A DNA stretch of 51,201 nt, from assembly GCA_902584915.1 (NCBI GenBank), contig CACIBQ010000003.1, positions 1 to 51,201 of the forward strand, given 5' to 3'. The stretch is from an uncultured Pelagibacteraceae bacterium (GTDB lineage: Bacteria > Pseudomonadota > Alphaproteobacteria > Pelagibacterales > Pelagibacteraceae). The position numbers were made by a program, and so were the translations under genes. Positions 1 through 13,510 of the stretch are shown piece after piece (the stretch's first letter is position 1; the number at the start of each line of letters is the position of its first letter). The notes beneath the pieces are model-generated. The model was not told the DNA's origin. It did not search any database and saw only the letters and a list, made by a program, of their open reading frames with translations.

Positions 1-20
1 ATTCAATACATCAAGGAAAT

Positions 21-1520
21 ATGTCAACGTTAAACTGTGTTGAAGAGCAAATGTTGGCAAAAAAATTGATTAAAATGCACAAATGGTCACAAGCTGCTAA
101 ATTTGCAAGAACCGGAGGTGAAGCAAATGCTATGGCGATTAGAATTTCAAGAGCATTCAATAAAAGAACCAAAATTGCTATTTGTGGATATCATGGATGG
201 CATGATTGGTATCTTTCTTCAAATTTAACAAAAAAAAACTCACTTAAAGATCATCTCTTATCTGGCCTAAATACTGATGGTGTACCCTCAATTCTAAAGA
301 ATACAGTTTACACTTTTAACTATAATAATTTAAAACAGTTTAATTCAATTATAAATAAGCATAAGATTTCATCAGTAATTGAGAACAACCTAAAATCTAC
401 TGGTCTATTTAACCCTTTAGAGAGAAAAGCATTTTTACAAAAACCCGATGTAGCTCACTTGAAGCCTAGATTTGAAGACTGGTCATTAATTAAAGCACAA
501 GCACTAATTACAGGTAAAGTAGAATATAGGGAAGGCAAAGTAAGAGTAGAATTTAGATTATGGGATGTTTTAGCCGCAAGAGAAATGTTAGCATTAGCAT
601 TTACTACCGTTCCAAACAATTGGAGAAGAATAGGTCATATAATTTCAGATAAAATTTATCATAGATTAACAGGTGAGAAAGGATATTTCGATACAAGAAT
701 AATTTATGTATCTGAAAAGGGTCCTAAAACTAAACGAATAAAGAAACTTGCTATTATGGATCAAGATGGGTTTAATACAAAGTATCTTACCTTAGGTAAT
801 GAGTTAGTATTAACTCCAAGATTTAACCCAACTAATCAAATGGTCACATATCTTTCTTATTTTAAAAATCTTCCAAGAGTTTATTTATTAGATATAGAAA
901 CTGGAATACAAGAAGTAGTTGGTGATTTTCCAGGAATGACTTTTGCTCCAAGATTTTCTCCTGATGGAAAAAAAATAATTATGAGTTTTGCTAAAGATGG
1001 AAACTCTGATATTTATACAATGGATTTAGAAAATAGAATTGTTGAAAGAATAACAAATCATCCATCTATCGATACATCTCCATCTTATTCTCCAAATGGC
1101 AAGTATATAACTTTCAACTCTGATAGAAGTGGCTATCAACAGATATATGTCATGAAAAGTGATGGCTCTAATGTAAAGAGAGTTTCTTTTGGAAATGGGT
1201 TGTATGGAACGCCAGTTTGGTCTCCACGTGGTGATTTAATTGCATTTACAAAACTTCACAAAGGGAAATTTTACATAGGTGTAATGAGAACAGATGGAAC
1301 TGGAGAAAGATTGTTAACAGAAAATTACTATCAAGAGGCTCCATCATGGTCTCCAAATGGTAGAGTATTAATTTTTTATAGAGAGACAAAATCTAATAGT
1401 GAAGGAGAAGGCTTTTCAGCTAAATTATGGTCTATAGATCTTACAGGCTATAATGAAAGACAAGTTATTACAGAAACCGATGCATCAGACCCATCTTGGT
1501 CCTCATTGTTAACTAATTAG
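21..1520 (+). CDS. tolB: Chimeric ORF: class III (GSA-aminomutase-like) aminotransferase fragment joined in frame to the C-terminal part of TolB; open in frame to the left window edge
   Basis: N-terminal ~120 aa (EEQMLAKKL...[22 protein letters not shown]...GYHGWHDWY) resemble PLP aminotransferases; from ~[10 protein letters not shown] onward TolB with beta-propeller repeats ([31 protein letters not shown]); followed by pal. Confidence 0.85.
   Translation: MSTLNCVEEQMLAKKLIKMHKWSQAAKFARTGGEANAMAIRISRAFNKRTKIAICGYHGWHDWYLSSNLTKKNSLKDHLLSGLNTDGVPSILKNTVYTFNYNNLKQFNSIINKHKISSVIENNLKSTGLFNPLERKAFLQKPDVAHLKPRFEDWSLIKAQALITGKVEYREGKVRVEFRLWDVLAAREMLALAFTTVPNNWRRIGHIISDKIYHRLTGEKGYFDTRIIYVSEKGPKTKRIKKLAIMDQDGFNTKYLTLGNELVLTPRFNPTNQMVTYLSYFKNLPRVYLLDIETGIQEVVGDFPGMTFAPRFSPDGKKIIMSFAKDGNSDIYTMDLENRIVERITNHPSIDTSPSYSPNGKYITFNSDRSGYQQIYVMKSDGSNVKRVSFGNGLYGTPVWSPRGDLIAFTKLHKGKFYIGVMRTDGTGERLLTENYYQEAPSWSPNGRVLIFYRETKSNSEGEGFSAKLWSIDLTGYNERQVITETDASDPSWSSLLTN
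375..386 (+). other. Approximate junction between aminotransferase-like and TolB-like coding sequence
   Basis: Switch of protein family at [16 protein letters not shown]. Confidence 0.7.
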
Positions 1521-1621
1521 CCAATATCTTAAAAAAATAGCAATATTTAATGATTTCTTATCTTGAAAGATTTAAATATTTGTGAAATTAATACGTTAAA
1601 AAAAAGAATTTAAGGAGCAGT

Positions 1622-2107
1622 ATGATATTTACAAAGTCAACTTACAATTTAATCTTAGCTTCAATTTTTGCACTACTTTTATCAGCTTGTGCAACTCAAA
1701 AAGCAGCAAAAATTGATTCACAACTTCAGGGCGACGTTTATACAGGAACAGACACAGTTGAATATTTAGCTGACGGTGTTCCAGACAGAGTGTTCTTTGC
1801 AACTAACGAGTCAGTTTTAACTACTGCTTCAAGAGACACTTTAAGAAAGCAAGCAGCTTGGTTAAGAAAAAATTCTGACATCAATGTAGTTCTAGAAGGT
1901 CATGCAGACGAAAGAGGAACTAGAGAATATAACTTAGCATTAGGAGAAAGAAGAGCAAACGCTGCGAAAGACTATTTGATGACTTATGGTATTTCTGAAA
2001 ATAGAATTTCAGTTATTAGTTATGGAAAAGAAAGACCTGTTGATTCTGGCTCAAACCCATTGTCATGGTCTAAAAATAGAAGATCTGTAACAGTAAAAGC
2101 AAACTAA
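1622..2107 (+). CDS. pal: Peptidoglycan-associated lipoprotein Pal (OmpA family)
   Basis: Lipobox LLSAC; OmpA-like C-terminus VVLEGHADERGTREYNLALGERRA; SD aaggag upstream. Confidence 0.96.
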   Translation: MIFTKSTYNLILASIFALLLSACATQKAAKIDSQLQGDVYTGTDTVEYLADGVPDRVFFATNESVLTTASRDTLRKQAAWLRKNSDINVVLEGHADERGTREYNLALGERRANAAKDYLMTYGISENRISVISYGKERPVDSGSNPLSWSKNRRSVTVKAN

Positions 2108-2125
2108 ACAATATTATTTGTATTT

Positions 2126-2166
2126 AAAGACCCATTACTTTAAAAAAAGTAGTGGGTCTTTTTTTT
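2126..2166 (+). terminator. Rho-independent terminator after pal
   Basis: AAAGACCCATTACTT / AAGTAGTGGGTCTTT stem followed by a T run. Confidence 0.9.
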
Positions 2167-2198
2167 GCCATCATTATATCTAAAAACTATTCTTAATT

Positions 2199-3197
2199 AT
2201 GATTAGAAAATATTTATTAAACTTATTGTTAATAATTATTTTGTTTAATGTAGGTTCCAACAAATCGTATTCTGACAATCATAACTTAATACAAATTTTA
2301 GAGGCCTTGCAACAAGATATAAAAACACTGGAAAGAGCAGTGTACTCTGAATCTTTTGAAAAAAAAAATATAGATAATAATGAAGAGGGAACATTTGCAG
2401 GCAACAATTCAGAGGAAGCTTTAACAAGGCATCTTTTAAAATTATCTGAAATTGAAAATCAATTTAGAGATTTAACAAATAAATTTGAAGAGATTAATTT
2501 TAAGCTTGATAAACTTTCTAACAGGCTGACAAAGCTACAGTCTGATAACCAATTGCGTTTTGAACAAGTTGAAAAAACAATAGGAAATGTTGTTAGCAAT
2601 GGTGTAGCTAGTTTACAAACAAATGAATATGACTCTGATAAAAATAAAATTTTGCCTGGAACTTCTGAGCCACAAGATTTAGGAAGTATTTCATATAAAG
2701 ATATGACCACGTCATCAACTACACAACAAACACAATCCATTGACTCAACTTCAACTGTAGTGTTAGAAAATGTTGAGAATATGGAAAAACTTTTACCAGA
2801 CACTTCAACTGAAGAACAATATGAGTTTGCAAAGAGCTTTTTAAATGTTGGTGATTATAATACCGCCGAAAGAGCGTTAAAAGAATTTGTACAAACAAAT
2901 CCAAATCATGAACTTGCTGGAAATGCTCAATATTGGTTTGCGGAAACTTTTAGAATAAGACAGTTATACGTAGATGCAGCATCAGCTTATTTAGAAGGTT
3001 ATCAGAAATATCCAGAAAGTGAAAAAGCACCTGATAATTTACTTAAATTAGGTGTATCATTAGTTCAAATTGGAGAAAAAGATCAAGGCTGCATGATGAT
3101 AACAAGTTTAGAAAAAGAATATCCAAAAGCATCCCAATCTATTCTTCTAAAAGCTAAATATGAAGAAAAAAAGTTTGAGTGCAAAAATAATACCTAG
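2199..3197 (+). CDS. cpoB: Tol-Pal system protein CpoB/YbgF (TPR)
   Basis: Signal peptide, coiled coil, C-terminal TPR (YEFAKSFLNVGDYNTAERALKEFVQTNPNH); position after pal. Confidence 0.9.
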   Translation: MIRKYLLNLLLIIILFNVGSNKSYSDNHNLIQILEALQQDIKTLERAVYSESFEKKNIDNNEEGTFAGNNSEEALTRHLLKLSEIENQFRDLTNKFEEINFKLDKLSNRLTKLQSDNQLRFEQVEKTIGNVVSNGVASLQTNEYDSDKNKILPGTSEPQDLGSISYKDMTTSSTTQQTQSIDSTSTVVLENVENMEKLLPDTSTEEQYEFAKSFLNVGDYNTAERALKEFVQTNPNHELAGNAQYWFAETFRIRQLYVDAASAYLEGYQKYPESEKAPDNLLKLGVSLVQIGEKDQGCMMITSLEKEYPKASQSILLKAKYEEKKFECKNNT

Positions 3198-4230
3198 AAA
3201 ATTAAATTTTAATAAATTTCTTAAAGATAAAAAGATTTTTAAAATTTATAAAAATTTTGAAAAAAATTTTGAAAATTTGAAATATCCAAATAAAGTAGCG
3301 GTTTCTGTTTCAGGAGGGTCAGATAGCTTAGCATTATCTTTTCTGGTATTATGCTATAAATTCAAAAAAAAAATAAACATACATGCTTCGTTTTACTTAA
3401 TTAATCATGGATTGAGAAATAATTCGTACGAAGAAGCTATATCTGTAAAAAATATTTTAAAGTTAAATGAAATAGATTTAAAAATTTTACATTGGAAAGG
3501 AAAAAAACCAAAGTCCAACATACAAAGCTTAGCAAGAAAGAAAAGATATGAGCTTTTATTTAATGAATGTACAAAATCAAATATTAAAATAGTTCTTTTT
3601 GGACATCATCAAGAAGATATTTATGAAACTTTTTTTAGTAGATTGCTCAGAGGATCTGGAACAGAAGGGCTGTCATCTTTCTCAAAAATTGAAAATAGAT
3701 TTGATCATAAAAATAATAAAATTAGAGTGTTTAGACCCTTGTTAAATTTAAATAAACAAGATCTAATTTATATATCAAAAAAAGTATTTAAATTTTACAT
3801 TAAAGATCCATCAAATGAACAAGATAGATTCCAGAGAGTTAGAATAAGAAAATTAATTTTAAATTTAAAAAATGAAGGGTTGGATTTAAAAAAATTAAAT
3901 CTTACTATTAATAATTTGGCCTCTACTACTGAAGCAATTAACGAAATAGTTGAATATAACATTAGAGAAAATGTTGCTTTTTTGTTAAAAAATAAATATT
4001 TAATTAATTCAAAATTTTTTTTAATGCCAAAAGAAATTGTATTTAGATCTTTGTCGTTATTATTTAGAAAAATATCTAAAAAACATTATCCTCCTCGAGG
4101 AAAAAAAATGATTAATTTGATTAATGATTTAAATTATAAAAAATATACTAAATTGACACTAGGTGGCACAATTATTGAAAAAATACATAATTCTGTATTA
4201 GTTTCGAGGGAAAAAACAAAAAAACATTAG
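3160..4230 (+). CDS. tilS: tRNA(Ile)-lysidine synthase TilS (start may lie downstream of the ORF start)
   Basis: PP-loop motif VSVSGGSDSLAL; GHHQEDIYETFFSRLLRGSGTEGLSSF. Confidence 0.92.
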   Translation: MKKKSLSAKIIPRKLNFNKFLKDKKIFKIYKNFEKNFENLKYPNKVAVSVSGGSDSLALSFLVLCYKFKKKINIHASFYLINHGLRNNSYEEAISVKNILKLNEIDLKILHWKGKKPKSNIQSLARKKRYELLFNECTKSNIKIVLFGHHQEDIYETFFSRLLRGSGTEGLSSFSKIENRFDHKNNKIRVFRPLLNLNKQDLIYISKKVFKFYIKDPSNEQDRFQRVRIRKLILNLKNEGLDLKKLNLTINNLASTTEAINEIVEYNIRENVAFLLKNKYLINSKFFLMPKEIVFRSLSLLFRKISKKHYPPRGKKMINLINDLNYKKYTKLTLGGTIIEKIHNSVLVSREKTKKH

Positions 4231-4293
4231 ATTTGCCACATTTTGACACTTGTTTAATTTATAATAACACTTAATTAAGTTATATAATTAATT

Positions 4294-6201
4294 ATGAATT
4301 TAAAAAATTTAGCTATGTGGGCAATTATAGTCTTATTAACTTTAGGGCTATACAATATGTTTAAAAATCCGCAAGGATCATTTAACAACCAAAGCAATAA
4401 AATTATTTTTTCAGAATTTTTATCTGAAGTTGAAAATGGTCGTGTAGTTCAAGTAGAAATACAAGGTAATAATGTAAACGGTGTATTTTCAAATGGACAA
4501 AAATTTTCAACGTATGTGCCTAACGATCCCAATCTAATTGAAAAACTATCAGAGAGAGGTGTAAGCATTTCAGCATCGCCTTTAGAAGAAAAAATGCCTT
4601 CGCTTTTAGGTGTTTTACTTTCATGGTTTCCAATGCTTCTATTAATTGCGGTGTGGATTTTCTTTATGAGACAAATGCAAGGAGGCAAAGGTGGAGCAAT
4701 GGGATTTGGAAGATCAAAAGCAAAATTAATGAATGAACTTAAAGGAAAAGTTACTTTTAAAGATGTTGCTGGCGTAGAAGAAGCAAAAGAAGAAGTTGAG
4801 GAAGTGGTAGAATTTTTAAAAGATCCAAGAAAATTTAGTAGACTTGGAGGAAAAATTCCAAGAGGATGTTTATTAGTTGGACCTCCCGGAACAGGTAAAA
4901 CTTTATTGGCTAGAGCAATAGCTGGAGAAGCAGATGTACCTTTTTTTACAATATCTGGTTCAGATTTCGTTGAAATGTTTGTAGGTGTTGGCGCATCTAG
5001 AGTTAGAGACATGTTTGAACAAGGAAAAAAACACTCACCATGCATTATTTTCATTGATGAGATTGATGCAGTAGGAAGAAGCAGAGGAGCAGGACTTGGA
5101 GGTGGAAATGATGAAAGAGAGCAAACTCTAAATCAGCTTTTAGTAGAAATGGATGGTTTTGATACAAACGAGGGAGTTATAATTATTGCAGCAACAAACA
5201 GACCTGATGTTCTTGATCCAGCTCTTTTAAGGCCGGGAAGATTTGACAGACAAGTTGTAGTCTCAAATCCTGATATTATTGGAAGAGAAAAAATATTAAA
5301 GGTACATGCTAAAAAAATTAACATGTCACCAGACGTTAATTTAAGAACAATTGCTAGAGGTACTCCAGGATTTTCAGGAGCTGATCTTGCAAATCTAGTA
5401 AATGAAGCAGCTTTACTAGCTGCTAGAAAAAATAAAAGAATAGTAACTTTTCAAGAATTTGAAGAAGCAAAAGACAAAGTAATGATGGGTGCAGAAAGAA
5501 GATCAATGGTAATGACCGAGGATGAGAAGAAACTTACTGCATATCACGAAGGTGGTCATGCTATTGTATCATTTAATTTAAAAAATTCTGATCCTATCCA
5601 TAAAGCTACTATAATTCCAAGAGGCAGAGCTCTAGGAATGGTTATGAATTTACCGGAGAGAGACAAATACCAATATACCGTTAAAGAATTTAAAGCAAAA
5701 ATAGCCATGTGTTTTGGTGGAAGAGTTGCTGAAGAATTAATATTTGGAAAAGATAATATTACTTCAGGAGCTGGTGGAGGATCTGGCTCGGATATAAATC
5801 AAGCTACTAAAATCGCAAAGGCAATGGTTACAAAATATGGAATGAGTGAAGAGTTAGGACCGATGGAATATGGAGAAAATGAAGAAGAGATATTCCTAGG
5901 TAGATCAGTAGCTAGACAACAAAATATGTCTGAAGAGATGACTAGAAAAGTTGATATAGAAGTTAGAAAATTGATTGATGAAGGCTATAATAAAGCTACG
6001 AAAATTCTTACTGAAAAGTTAGATGATCTTCATAAGATAGCTAAAGCTTTACTGACTTATGAAACTTTAACGGGTGATGAAATAGAAGATCTTATTAATA
6101 AAAACAAATTTCCACAAAGTAAACAAGATCTAGAAAATGATAATGACAATAAAGACTCTGCACTAGGGTCTATTGGACTAAAGCCAAAAATAGTTCATTA
6201 A
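4294..6201 (+). CDS. ftsH: ATP-dependent zinc metalloprotease FtsH
   Basis: Walker [12 protein letters not shown] region, HEGGH zinc motif. Confidence 0.98.
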   Translation: MNLKNLAMWAIIVLLTLGLYNMFKNPQGSFNNQSNKIIFSEFLSEVENGRVVQVEIQGNNVNGVFSNGQKFSTYVPNDPNLIEKLSERGVSISASPLEEKMPSLLGVLLSWFPMLLLIAVWIFFMRQMQGGKGGAMGFGRSKAKLMNELKGKVTFKDVAGVEEAKEEVEEVVEFLKDPRKFSRLGGKIPRGCLLVGPPGTGKTLLARAIAGEADVPFFTISGSDFVEMFVGVGASRVRDMFEQGKKHSPCIIFIDEIDAVGRSRGAGLGGGNDEREQTLNQLLVEMDGFDTNEGVIIIAATNRPDVLDPALLRPGRFDRQVVVSNPDIIGREKILKVHAKKINMSPDVNLRTIARGTPGFSGADLANLVNEAALLAARKNKRIVTFQEFEEAKDKVMMGAERRSMVMTEDEKKLTAYHEGGHAIVSFNLKNSDPIHKATIIPRGRALGMVMNLPERDKYQYTVKEFKAKIAMCFGGRVAEELIFGKDNITSGAGGGSGSDINQATKIAKAMVTKYGMSEELGPMEYGENEEEIFLGRSVARQQNMSEEMTRKVDIEVRKLIDEGYNKATKILTEKLDDLHKIAKALLTYETLTGDEIEDLINKNKFPQSKQDLENDNDNKDSALGSIGLKPKIVH

Positions 6202-6205
6202 TAAA

Positions 6206-7261
6206 ATGATAAAATATTACACAAGAGCGTGTAATTTTTATTACGGCAGTATATCAGAAGATAAAGTAAAAAAAAAATTTAGCCTTCCCCTTAATGGAAA
6301 TAAATTAATTTCATTTGATACAATTGAATTGATAAGTAGGAAAACAAAAAAAAAAATTAAAATTAAAAATATTAAAAAACTTCCACTAAAACTAAAAAAA
6401 AAAGTAATTAATGATTTAAATAAAATTACAAAAGTAAAAAGAATTTCGAAAATAAAATTTAAATCTTTTCCATTATTAATGGGTATATTAAATGCTACCC
6501 CAGATAGTTTTTCTGATGGAGGAAAATATCTAAAATCTTCTTTAGCTTTCAAGCAAATAAAAAAACTTCACAAAGATGGTGCAGAAATAATAGATATAGG
6601 TGGAGAGTCAACTCGACCAAATTCAGATACAATAGATAGCGTAACAGAGTGGAATAGAATTGCATCAAAATTAAAGTATGCAAAAAAAAATAATATTATT
6701 GTTTCACTAGATACCAGGAAAAGTTTTATATTAAAAAAATCTTTACCACTTAAGGTAAATCTCCTTAATGACGTGTCAGGATTAAAACATGATAGTAAAA
6801 TGATAAATATATTAAAGACATCAAAAATTCCGTTTGTTTTACATCATATGCAAGGAACACCTAAAACAATGCAAAAAAATCCAAAATATAAAAATGTAAT
6901 TCTAGATATATATGATTTTTTTGAAAAAAAATTAGAATTTTTAAAAATAAATAAAATTAACCATAAAAATATTATTTTAGATCCAGGCATTGGATTTGGA
7001 AAAAATTTGAAACATAATATTACTATATTAAATCAAATTTCTATTTTTCACAGCTTAGGCTTTCCAGTAATGTTAGGCTTATCAAAAAAAAGATTTATAA
7101 AAGAATTATCAGGAAGTAATGATAGTGAACAAAGAATAGGTGGAACAACATCTTCATGTATATATGCAATATTACAAGGAGTACAAATTTTAAGAGTACA
7201 CGATGTTAATGAAATAAAACAAGCAATGAAAGTATTTAATAAACTTATTTTTAATAAATGA
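6206..7261 (+). CDS. folP: Dihydropteroate synthase
   Basis: MGILNATPDSFSDGGK; EIIDIGGESTRPNS; LDPGIGFGK. Confidence 0.95.
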   Translation: MIKYYTRACNFYYGSISEDKVKKKFSLPLNGNKLISFDTIELISRKTKKKIKIKNIKKLPLKLKKKVINDLNKITKVKRISKIKFKSFPLLMGILNATPDSFSDGGKYLKSSLAFKQIKKLHKDGAEIIDIGGESTRPNSDTIDSVTEWNRIASKLKYAKKNNIIVSLDTRKSFILKKSLPLKVNLLNDVSGLKHDSKMINILKTSKIPFVLHHMQGTPKTMQKNPKYKNVILDIYDFFEKKLEFLKINKINHKNIILDPGIGFGKNLKHNITILNQISIFHSLGFPVMLGLSKKRFIKELSGSNDSEQRIGGTTSSCIYAILQGVQILRVHDVNEIKQAMKVFNKLIFNK

Positions 7262-8589
7262 GCAAAAGATATTTTGGTACAGACGGTATCAGAGGAACAG
7301 TAAACCAAAACAAAATTAACGGTGATATGTTTTTTAAATTTGGTCTTGCTGCAGGAACATATTTTAGAAATTTAAAAAAGAAAAAACAAACCGCAATTAT
7401 TGCTAAGGATACAAGACTATCAGGATATACCTTAGAGCCAGCTCTAGTATCAGGATTAGCTTCAGCTGGAATGCATGTTTTTACTCTAGGCCCTCTGCCC
7501 ACCAATGGGCTTGCTATGCTTACAAAAAAAATGAATGCTAATTTAGGAATTATGATAACAGCATCACATAATCCTTTCTATGATAATGGACTAAAGTTAT
7601 TTGGACCAGATGGATTAAAATTGTCAGATAATATAGAAAAAAAAATAGAAAAATTAATTGATACAAAAATTTCAAAGAATTTAATTAAACCAAATATTTT
7701 GGGTAGAGTAAAAAGACTAGAAAATGCAAATGAAAATTATATCAATATCTTAAAAAAAAATTTCCCAAAAGATTTTTCGTTAAAAGGTCTTAAAATTGCA
7801 ATTGATTGTGCAAATGGAGCTGGCTATAAGTCTGGACCTAATATTCTAAAATCTTTAGGCGCCAAAGTTTATTCCGTTGGAACCTCTCCAAATGGCTTAA
7901 ATATAAACCTAAATTGTGGTTCAACTTTTCCAAATAAAATTAGATCATATTCAATTAGAAAAAAAGTAGATCTGGGAATTTCTTTGGATGGAGATGCAGA
8001 TAGAATTATAATATGTGATGAAAAAGGAAGGATAATTGATGGAGATCAAATTATTGCTATGATTGCTTTACGATGGAAACAAAAAAGAATCTTAAAAGGT
8101 GGAGTTGTAGGTACACTAATGTCGAATTATGGTCTAGAAAAATTATTTAAAAAAAAAAAAATAAAATTTATTAGGACAAATGTTGGAGACCGTTACGTCA
8201 AAGAATCAATGAAAAAAAATAAGTGTAATTTGGGTGGCGAACAATCAGGACATATTATTTTGGGTAATTTTGCAACAACAGGAGATGGTTTGCTTGTTGC
8301 GTTGGAAATTCTTTATTCTATGAGAAAAGGTAAAAAAGCGAGCGATCTATTTAATAATTTTAATCAAATACCACAGCAACTAGTCAATGTTAATGTAAAA
8401 GATAAATCAGTTATTAACTCTAAGAAATGTAAAAAATCTATAATTAAAGCAAAAACTCTCTTAAAAGATAATGGTAGAATTTTGGTTAGAGCATCAGGAA
8501 CAGAGCCAAAAATAAGAATAATGTGTGAATCAATTAATAAAAAATTAATGGCAAAGTGTGTTAAATTAGTAAAAAAATCTTTTAATTAA
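7258..8589 (+). CDS. glmM: Phosphoglucosamine mutase GlmM
   Basis: YFGTDGIRG; ITASHNPFYDNGLKLF; SLDGDADRI. Confidence 0.97.
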   Translation: MSKRYFGTDGIRGTVNQNKINGDMFFKFGLAAGTYFRNLKKKKQTAIIAKDTRLSGYTLEPALVSGLASAGMHVFTLGPLPTNGLAMLTKKMNANLGIMITASHNPFYDNGLKLFGPDGLKLSDNIEKKIEKLIDTKISKNLIKPNILGRVKRLENANENYINILKKNFPKDFSLKGLKIAIDCANGAGYKSGPNILKSLGAKVYSVGTSPNGLNINLNCGSTFPNKIRSYSIRKKVDLGISLDGDADRIIICDEKGRIIDGDQIIAMIALRWKQKRILKGGVVGTLMSNYGLEKLFKKKKIKFIRTNVGDRYVKESMKKNKCNLGGEQSGHIILGNFATTGDGLLVALEILYSMRKGKKASDLFNNFNQIPQQLVNVNVKDKSVINSKKCKKSIIKAKTLLKDNGRILVRASGTEPKIRIMCESINKKLMAKCVKLVKKSFN

Positions 8590-8590
8590 A

Positions 8591-11582
<2,992 letters not shown>

Positions 11583-11640
11583 AATTATTTAATAATTTAA
11601 CTGTTTATTTAATAAACAATTTTTTTTTTACAACATCAAA

Positions 11641-12618
11641 TTAGTTAGGTTTTTCGAGCTCATTGATTATTATTTTTAAATCATCTGGAAGATTTGACTC
11701 AAAAAAAAGTTTTTTTTGTGATCTTGGATGATTAAATCCCAATATTTTAGCATGTAAAAATTGTCTATTTAGTTTCAAAATTATTTTATCTATTTCTTCA
11801 TTTACGTTTTTCAGTTTTTTATATTTTTTTTTATATTTTTTATCTCCAACAATTTGATTACCTTTGAAGTTCATATGAACTCTAATTTGATGTGTTCTTC
11901 CTGTTTCAAGTTTACATTCTACTAAACTCATTGTTGGTATATTTTTTCCCTCAAAAACTTTAAGTGTTTTATAATTTGTTATTGCTTTTTTTCCTTTTAT
12001 AAAGCTTACATCCATCATTTGTCTATTTTTAGAACTTCTAGTTATTAATGTTTCAATTAATCCTGATTGTGGTCTTAATTTTCCCCAGACTAATAAATCG
12101 TAAACTCTATCAATTGAATGATTGCTGAATTGTTTTGAAATATTTTCATGACTAAAATTATTTTTAGCAATAACTATTAAACCTGAAGTATCTTTATCTA
12201 TTCTATGAATTATTCCTGGGCGAAGTTCATCACCTATATTTGATAATTTCATTTTTTTATAATTCATTAAAGCGTTTACTATTGTATTATCATAATTACC
12301 TGGCCCTGGATGCATAGATATTCCCGCCGGTTTATTAATTACAATTATATCATTGTCTTGATAAATAATATCCAACTTAAAACTAAATGGTTTTAATGAT
12401 GTTTTCTTTGGGCTAGGAACTTCTAAGGAAATAATATCCCCTACTTTGATTTTTTTTGAAGGTGATTGATTAATTTTTCCGTTAATTCTTAGCCTATTAT
12501 CTAAAATTAAATTTTTGATTCTTGTTCTACTTAGTTGACTGCATTTTTCAAAAATAAAAGCATCGATCCTTTTTTTATCTAAATTTTGCTCAACTATTAA
12601 TTTAATGGTATTTTTCAT
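11641..12618 (-). CDS. rluD: RluA-family 23S rRNA pseudouridine synthase (RluD-like)
   Basis: S4 domain N-terminus; HRIDKDTSGLIVIAK; GRTHQIRVHM. Confidence 0.9.
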   Translation of the reverse strand: MKNTIKLIVEQNLDKKRIDAFIFEKCSQLSRTRIKNLILDNRLRINGKINQSPSKKIKVGDIISLEVPSPKKTSLKPFSFKLDIIYQDNDIIVINKPAGISMHPGPGNYDNTIVNALMNYKKMKLSNIGDELRPGIIHRIDKDTSGLIVIAKNNFSHENISKQFSNHSIDRVYDLLVWGKLRPQSGLIETLITRSSKNRQMMDVSFIKGKKAITNYKTLKVFEGKNIPTMSLVECKLETGRTHQIRVHMNFKGNQIVGDKKYKKKYKKLKNVNEEIDKIILKLNRQFLHAKILGFNHPRSQKKLFFESNLPDDLKIIINELEKPN

Positions 12619-12641
12619 ATATTATAATATTAATACATTAT

Positions 12642-12718
12642 GCGCTCGTAGCTCAACTGGATAGAGCGCCAGATTTCGGCTCTGGAGGTTCAGGGTTCGA
12701 CTCCTTGCGGGCGCACCA
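12642..12718 (+). tRNA. tRNA-Arg(UCG), CCA encoded
   Basis: Cloverleaf: acceptor GCGCTCG/CGGGCGC, anticodon arm CCAGA-TTTCGGC-TCTGG, T arm CAGGG-TTCGACT-CCTTG, ACCA end. Confidence 0.96.
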
Positions 12719-13510
12719 TCATTCACCAATATTGATCAAAGTTCCTTTTTTCCTTGCAACATTAAATGAAAAATAAAATAATGATATTGCTATTATCAAA
12801 TAAACCATATTTAATTTTAAAGCAGTAAATATATTTTCTAAATTTACCACATTGTTAATCAATATATTCCTCGCTTCTTCAAAAATATAAACTAGAGGAA
12901 GAGTATATGCAATTTTTTGAAATATTTCTGGTAAAATTTCAATTGGATAATAAATGCATCCGAATGGTGCTAAAAGAAACATAGTTGACCATGCAATATT
13001 TTCAAACGAAGGCCCAAATCTGAGAAGACCAGCTGAAACTAATATTCCTAGAGTAATTCCAAAAATATATAAACTTAAAAAAAGAAGAAACAGGTAAATT
13101 CCAAGATCTAAAATTGATATACCAAAAAGAGGTGAAGTAAGCAGAATAGCTGGCACCAAACCAATTAAAGCTCTTATTAAAGCTGTAACAATTAATGATA
13201 TAATTATTTCACTAATTTTCATGGGAGCAATGAATAAATTTGTAAAGTTTCTACTCCAAATCTCCTCTAAAAAAAGCATATTAAAACCAATGCTTGTTCT
13301 AAATAGAAAATCATAAAGAATTGCACATGTAAGAATTACACCAACTGCATTATTGTAATATGTGCTATTTATGGCAAAAAAATTTGAAATAAATCCCCAT
13401 AAAGTTATCTGTATAGATGGCCAGTAAATAAGATCTAATATTCTTGGAAAAGATCTGGTAATTAAATAAAAATGTCTTAAAAAAAGACCATACATTCTAG
13501 TAAGATTCAT
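12719..13510 (-). CDS. ABC-2 type transporter permease
   Basis: Six hydrophobic segments; LIYWPSIQITLWGF; paired with the adjacent ATPase. Confidence 0.88.
   Translation of the reverse strand: MNLTRMYGLFLRHFYLITRSFPRILDLIYWPSIQITLWGFISNFFAINSTYYNNAVGVILTCAILYDFLFRTSIGFNMLFLEEIWSRNFTNLFIAPMKISEIIISLIVTALIRALIGLVPAILLTSPLFGISILDLGIYLFLLFLSLYIFGITLGILVSAGLLRFGPSFENIAWSTMFLLAPFGCIYYPIEILPEIFQKIAYTLPLVYIFEEARNILINNVVNLENIFTALKLNMVYLIIAISLFYFSFNVARKKGTLINIGE

Noticed and set aside
21-1520. A genuine novel aminotransferase-TolB fusion protein
   Set aside because: Both halves are incomplete (no PLP-lysine region, no TolB signal peptide) and the rest of the locus is a normal tol-pal order, so an assembly or amplification chimera is far more likely.
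4240-4293. ftsH promoter with TTGACA and TATAAT
   Set aside because: Hexamers are present but separated by only ~11 nt, too short for a sigma-70 promoter; left uncalled.
4449-5054. 201-aa minus-strand ORF
   Set aside because: Entirely antisense to ftsH, whose protein is unambiguous; a by-product of codon bias.
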